From contig JAMPHH010000068.1 of NCBI GenBank assembly GCA_023663505.1, positions 1-16,667 of the forward strand: 16,667 nt of DNA. Reading direction: 5' to 3'. Shown here piece after piece: positions 13,080-16,667 of the stretch (positions are counted from its first letter, which is position 1; every line of letters begins with the position of its first letter). A program made the position numbers and the translations under genes. The stretch comes from Muribaculum sp. GTDB lineage: Bacteria > Bacillota > Clostridia > Lachnospirales > Lachnospiraceae. Below the pieces are notes generated by a model, which was not told the DNA's origin, searched no databases, and saw only the letters and a list, made by a program, of their open reading frames with translations.

Positions 13080-14351
13080 ATGATGAAAACAGACCATACA
13101 AAACCATTCGATATGCACATTCCTCCTAAAAAACAGAATCCGTTCCTGATGCCGTTGATTTGGCTGGGTTCTTATGCACTGACAAGAAAGAATCATCTTA
13201 GAATCACCAAAAATCTGCGGGGGATCAGACCACCCTTTTTGGTGATTGCTACTCATCAGGGTTTTTCTGATTATTATATTGCGCCGTTGGCGCTATTTCC
13301 TTATCGGGCAAATTATGTGTCAGATGTGGAGGGCTATGCGGCATTCGGCGAATGGCTGTACCGGAGTATCGGCTGTATTGGGAAACGTCGCTTTGTTTCC
13401 GATGTCAACGTATTATTGAATATGAAGAAATGTATCCGAATGAAACAAAATGTTGTCGTTTATCCGGAGTCAAGACATTGCAATGCAGGTACGACTTCTT
13501 ACTTACCGGATCATCTGGGGAAGCTCGCTAAATATCTAAATGTTCCCGTCGTCATATTATCAGCCCATGGCAGCTATCTGGAAAGCCCGCTTTGGGACGA
13601 GGAATATAGCAGAAAAGCGCCGATCACGGCAAAATTGGAATGCCTTTATACGAAAGACGAGATGACAAATGCCAGTGAGGAAGAGATACAGAAGAAAATT
13701 GCAGATGCTTTGCAATATGATGAATACGCATGGCAGCAAGAAAATAAAATTTATTTAAAGCGCAATCGTGCCAATGGCTTGCATAAGGTATTATACCAAT
13801 GTCCACACTGTAAAAGTAAAAGAAGTAAAAATACATTGAGTAATGATATGCCGGGCAATATCATGATGACGTCTGATGAAAAAGGTATCAGATGCGGGGT
13901 GTGTCATGCGATGTGGAACCTTACGACACTTGGAGAATTGGAATACAACAGAGTCGAAAACATATCTGCTGATACGAGAGAGCTCCGAACAATCCCATTA
14001 TGGTATGAGTGGGAGAGAAGCTGTGCCATTGATGAATGGAACAGCAGCAATCAGGAAATTGTTTATTCTGTACATGTAGAAGCCCTTCCAAATTCCAAAG
14101 GATTTATTGATTGCGGCAAGGGTGCGTTGGTATTTAATCAAGATGCATTTATCTTAACCCTTGCCGATCAACAGCTTGTATTCCCACACCGTATCAGGGA
14201 ATCTGTACAGACGGAGTATAACTACAAAGGAAAAGGAATGTGTATCGTGTTGTCAACACAGGATAACTGTTACTATATTTATTCTGAGGACAAGCATTTC
14301 AATCCGACATGGATTCAGTTTGTGGGTGAATATTTGTATCAGCAGAGATGA
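13080..14351 (+). CDS. PlsC-like acyltransferase with zinc-ribbon extension
   Basis: A 423-aa protein whose first half is a lysophospholipid acyltransferase (PlsC/LPLAT). HQGFSD gives the H-x4-D catalytic pair (His59, Asp64), and VVYPESRHC (PESR at about 129-132) stands in for the acyl-acceptor EGTR motif. It would acylate a glycerolipid at the membrane face, using acyl-CoA or acyl-ACP. The second half is unusual. A zinc-ribbon-like CPHC...CGVC (about 235-280) is followed by about 140 residues of beta-rich sequence with no known signature. The start at 13080 is chosen because AAGGGGGG lies 6 bases upstream; an ATG 51 bases earlier lacks a site. It stands alone after the tRNA-Pro terminator. 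Substrate unknown. Confidence 0.82.
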   Translation: MMKTDHTKPFDMHIPPKKQNPFLMPLIWLGSYALTRKNHLRITKNLRGIRPPFLVIATHQGFSDYYIAPLALFPYRANYVSDVEGYAAFGEWLYRSIGCIGKRRFVSDVNVLLNMKKCIRMKQNVVVYPESRHCNAGTTSYLPDHLGKLAKYLNVPVVILSAHGSYLESPLWDEEYSRKAPITAKLECLYTKDEMTNASEEEIQKKIADALQYDEYAWQQENKIYLKRNRANGLHKVLYQCPHCKSKRSKNTLSNDMPGNIMMTSDEKGIRCGVCHAMWNLTTLGELEYNRVENISADTRELRTIPLWYEWERSCAIDEWNSSNQEIVYSVHVEALPNSKGFIDCGKGALVFNQDAFILTLADQQLVFPHRIRESVQTEYNYKGKGMCIVLSTQDNCYYIYSEDKHFNPTWIQFVGEYLYQQR

Positions 14352-14414
14352 TATAGGCGTTGTCATCAAGCTTCCTTTTCGATTTTCATATGTCCTTTCC
14401 TTAATTTTGCGTAT

Positions 14415-15401
14415 TCATGGGCTGCATCTTTGACACGGGGAATATCCGTCCATAATGATTTTATCCCTGCTATCAAGTACTTCCTTTTTATTTTTTTCTT
14501 TCATATCACTAACACTCTCACATGTCGGTAAATGAAACTTTTTTGAATTTGTATTCAACACATACTTATTTATCGTATTTTCGGCGGGAAGCGTTGAGTT
14601 CATATCTGCAAAATCGGTCTCGTCTTCAACAAGCCAGTTATCACCTGTAGCATAATCTATTCCTATCCTTGGCTGACTGTTATATATAAACACATTGAAG
14701 CATATACCAACTCCACAATCCTCAACAGAATATGCTTCAATTAAAACACCCGTAGCCACCAAATCATTCTCATCATAAAGCGGAGTCACCCGATACAAAA
14801 CATGATTCTCCGTTTTTTTCACATAGTCATAGACCATATTTTCAAACGGTAACATACCGGAAACATTAAAAAACCTTGTTCCCGTTATTAAATTCTTCTC
14901 ATTTGCATTTTCTCCTGCCAACTGATACGCAATCAAATGGCATCTGTTATAAAGATTTTTTCCATCAACAAAATCATATTTAACCACCTGCCAGCCCGAT
15001 GGCTTAACCTGTCCGATTGCTCCTCGTTCATCTGTTGGCATTAGCTCGGTACAGATATTAGCATATGCCACCCCGCATCGCCCTAATTCATCTAAGTCGC
15101 TGTATATCTCAAATGCACTTGTGCACTCCTTTTCCTCCGATGTAAAAAAAGGAATATTTTCGTTTATCGCGATATAGGCGTCTCCGGAAAACTTCGGAAT
15201 AGTTGATAATATATCTGCACTATCAACCATATAGTCAACATCGTTTTCCGCTGACTCGGTTGAGATTTCTGCAGAGTTATTTATGACATCTTGTATGTCC
15301 GTACTGTTTTCTATGGTGTTTTTTGCACGGCTATACCATAAAGCGACAATACAACATATAAAGAATATCCATATGAGAAAATTTTTTCTTTTCATAAGCA
15401 T
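14415..15401 (-). CDS. Membrane-anchored DNA/RNA non-specific endonuclease with zinc module
   Basis: A 328-aa exported nuclease of the DNA-entry nuclease (EndA/Endonuclease_NS_2) type. A basic start KRKNFLIWIFF and hydrophobic helix (about 5-24) anchor it to the membrane, followed by an acidic linker (about 27-70). The catalytic region has LYNRCHLIAYQLAGENANEK, the counterpart of the DRGH motif (His155 is the likely general base), then NLITGTRFFN. After the nuclease, about 50 C-terminal residues form a separate module: KKFHLPTCESV ... GYSPCQRCSP, with His and Cys ligands resembling the Ada-like zinc-binding tail. It probably degrades extracellular DNA. The ATG at 15401 is preferred over TTG at 15410; its ribosome binding site is weak. 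Confidence 0.87.
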   Translation of the reverse strand: MLMKRKNFLIWIFFICCIVALWYSRAKNTIENSTDIQDVINNSAEISTESAENDVDYMVDSADILSTIPKFSGDAYIAINENIPFFTSEEKECTSAFEIYSDLDELGRCGVAYANICTELMPTDERGAIGQVKPSGWQVVKYDFVDGKNLYNRCHLIAYQLAGENANEKNLITGTRFFNVSGMLPFENMVYDYVKKTENHVLYRVTPLYDENDLVATGVLIEAYSVEDCGVGICFNVFIYNSQPRIGIDYATGDNWLVEDETDFADMNSTLPAENTINKYVLNTNSKKFHLPTCESVSDMKEKNKKEVLDSRDKIIMDGYSPCQRCSP

Positions 15402-15474
15402 AATTATCAAAATCCATTCTTAATCAAACATGAATTTTTCAATAATTTCCACACTGCTTTCTACCTACCAACTC

Positions 15475-16038
15475 TTATATCCCCACCAACCCAAAATGCT
15501 CCTTCAAGGCGCTTTTATATTCTAGCGTGATGTCATCTTTCGGGCAAGCAATGAATAAATACTTTCCATTAATCTTGCTCTCCCCCATATGAATGTCTAG
15601 CTTGTCCAAGATATCCATACCAATCAACATATGATTTGCCCTGTCAAAATTTATGTAAATATTTTGCACAGATATCCTAACACCATTCAAATAAAAATTT
15701 GAAGTATCATGTAAAAATTTCATAGCTGTACAATCCATCTTATCTTCTAAGGTCAACGGTTTCTTATGTTTTCGTCCACCGCTTTCAATTCCATAACTCA
15801 GCATATATGACACATCATTTTTGATATCTTGCTCTTTACATTTCCTACAAAATTCCTCGCTTAATTTATACCTTTGCAGAGAAAGCGTACTGACCGAACA
15901 ACCTGTATCCACCTTGACATCTATGTTCTCGAATGTCAATCCGATACTTTCAACATCAAAGCTGGCAAGAGTTACAAAAGATCCCCCTCGACCAATACCG
16001 GTTGGCATTATCTCCACCATCATGTGATCATTCGTCAT
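15475..16038 (-). CDS. Retropepsin-like aspartic protease
   Basis: A 187-aa protein with the single-lobe aspartic protease signature FENIDVKVDTGCSVSTLSL (Asp44-Thr45-Gly46), and downstream the hydrophobic-hydrophobic-G element HMLIGMDILDKLDIHMG that supports the active site. One DTG per chain means the enzyme must dimerise, as retroviral proteases do. There is no signal peptide or membrane helix, so it is probably cytoplasmic. Cys residues at about 65-70 (CRKCK) are conspicuous. The start at 16038 is firm: GGAGGG lies 8 bases upstream, and ATGACGAATGA overlaps the end of the upstream gene by 11 bases, indicating translational coupling. The longer reading back to 16140 is discarded. The natural substrate is unknown. 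Confidence 0.83.
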   Translation of the reverse strand: MTNDHMMVEIMPTGIGRGGSFVTLASFDVESIGLTFENIDVKVDTGCSVSTLSLQRYKLSEEFCRKCKEQDIKNDVSYMLSYGIESGGRKHKKPLTLEDKMDCTAMKFLHDTSNFYLNGVRISVQNIYINFDRANHMLIGMDILDKLDIHMGESKINGKYLFIACPKDDITLEYKSALKEHFGLVGI

Positions 16039-16300
16039 AAACCACGCCCTCCGCCAGCTCCTCACTATCATTATAAATCGGCGTGACTGCATTTCCGCTA
16101 GTAAACAGGCTGTCATACTCAGGGGTACCACCTTCCCCAAAATATGTCAGTACACCTTCCACATCATTGCCGGAAAGTCTTTTTGTTTTCTGTAATATCA
16201 TGCATATATCATAAATTTCACTTAGCTCGGATTTTCTGACTACTTTGCCAACGAGTCCTGACAAGTCTGCTAAAGTATATCTTTTTACCGTTGCTTCCAT
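16028..16300 (-). CDS. Small protein coupled to the retropepsin gene
   Basis: A 90-aa acidic protein, not recognised. It opens MEATVKRYTLADLSGLVGKVV and has a predicted helical middle (ELSEIYDICMILQKTKRLSG) and an acidic end (SEELAEGVVYDE). The start at 16300 is supported by AGGAGG 8 bases upstream; a TTG two codons earlier is not preferred. Its last 11 bases overlap the protease start (ATGACGAATGA), so both are made from one message, and a physical or regulatory partnership is plausible. It could be an inhibitor, chaperone, or substrate of the protease, but the sequence alone does not tell which. Confidence 0.75.
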   Translation of the reverse strand: MEATVKRYTLADLSGLVGKVVRKSELSEIYDICMILQKTKRLSGNDVEGVLTYFGEGGTPEYDSLFTSGNAVTPIYNDSEELAEGVVYDE

Positions 16301-16438
16301 ATGCAAATCCTCCTCTCCATACTCTATTTGCTTATAGTATACTTCATATACACTTAAATATCTATATTTTTTAACAGGTGTTTGTACTTCCTCCTTTTTT
16401 AAAATGCAATATCTCCGTCTCTGCTTGTTTTTTACAGG

Positions 16439-16667
16439 CTATACCCCCCGCTCAATACTAATCCGACTTCCGTCTTTTGTCTTCTTGACCTTGATCTGCT
16501 GTGGAATATTCTCCATCAGTTCCTCTCTGTGGCTGATGATTCCCACCAGCTTGTTACTTCCGGTTAGGTTGATTAAAATATCCATCGCGCTATCTATTGA
16601 TTTACGGTCTAACGTTCCGAAGCCTTCATCTACAAAGAGCGCGTCCATCTGCACGCCGCCAAGATTA
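16439..16667 (-). CDS. sbcC: Exonuclease SbcCD subunit C, C-terminal end (partial)
   Basis: The last 75 or so codons of a large SMC/Rad50-like ATPase; the beginning lies outside the window. It reads NLGGVQMDALFVDEGFGTLD, where LFVDEGFG is the Walker B motif followed by the D-loop residue pair LD. ISHREELMENIPQQIKVKK follows, containing the conserved switch His. SbcC with SbcD cleaves DNA hairpins and double-strand ends. The GTG at 16654 is internal. sbcD is expected just upstream outside the window. The 138-base gap to the next gene (16301-16438) holds no clear terminator, but is AT-rich. Confidence 0.9.
   Translation of the reverse strand, partial: NLGGVQMDALFVDEGFGTLDRKSIDSAMDILINLTGSNKLVGIISHREELMENIPQQIKVKKTKDGSRISIERGV

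Noticed and set aside
14352..14414. Terminator between the convergent acyltransferase and nuclease genes
   Set aside because: I found no GC-rich stem followed by a T-run on either strand.
16038..16140. N-terminal extension of the retropepsin protein
   Set aside because: It overlaps the coupled 90-aa gene in another frame; the ATG at 16038 has an ideal RBS.

Overview
The window looks like chromosomal DNA of an anaerobic low-to-mid GC Firmicute, most likely a Lachnospiraceae-type Clostridium. The reasons are strong AGGAGG-type ribosome binding sites, sigma-A style promoters, tRNA genes without an encoded CCA, and a gene set familiar from that group (PF11449 metal exporter, DUF1189-like and DUF6709-like membrane proteins, Rpn-type nuclease remnant, DNA-entry type nuclease). 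This placement is inference from family knowledge; no marker gene settles it.

Bases 1-4460: a tRNA-Lys gene; a probable two-gene metal-homeostasis operon (10-TM exporter then Fur-family regulator) whose promoter is overlapped by a 45-bp near-perfect palindrome; and two unrelated-looking membrane proteins (DUF6709-like, DUF1189-like) whose promoter also carries a dyad. A gene-free stretch of about 650 bases follows. It holds a large composite inverted repeat with two internal hairpins, then two 38-bp direct repeats separated by a perfect 12-bp hairpin, and leads into a CLC-type anion transporter gene.

Bases 5760-10800: an accessory, AT-richer block. It contains an Rpn-type nuclease pseudogene with an internal deletion, a 101-bp displaced copy of part of the neighbouring clc gene, several unrecognised genes, a multi-hairpin dispersed-type element next to degraded coding sequence, a tandem zinc-ribbon mini-protein behind a consensus promoter, and a small XRE regulator.

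Bases 10800-14350: the RF-like ribosome-rescue factor PrfH without an adjacent rtcB gene, an RlmI-type 23S rRNA cytosine methyltransferase, tRNA-Pro(CGG) with a good terminator, and a PlsC-like acyltransferase extended by a zinc-ribbon and an extra C-terminal region.

Bases 14350-16667: a membrane-anchored non-specific nuclease with a C-terminal Cys/His zinc module, a translationally coupled two-gene unit encoding a 90-aa unknown protein and a retropepsin-like aspartic protease, and the C-terminal end of sbcC running off the window. The features most worth following up are the retropepsin pair, the metal-exporter operator, the repeat-rich clc leader with its displaced fragment, and the solitary prfH.
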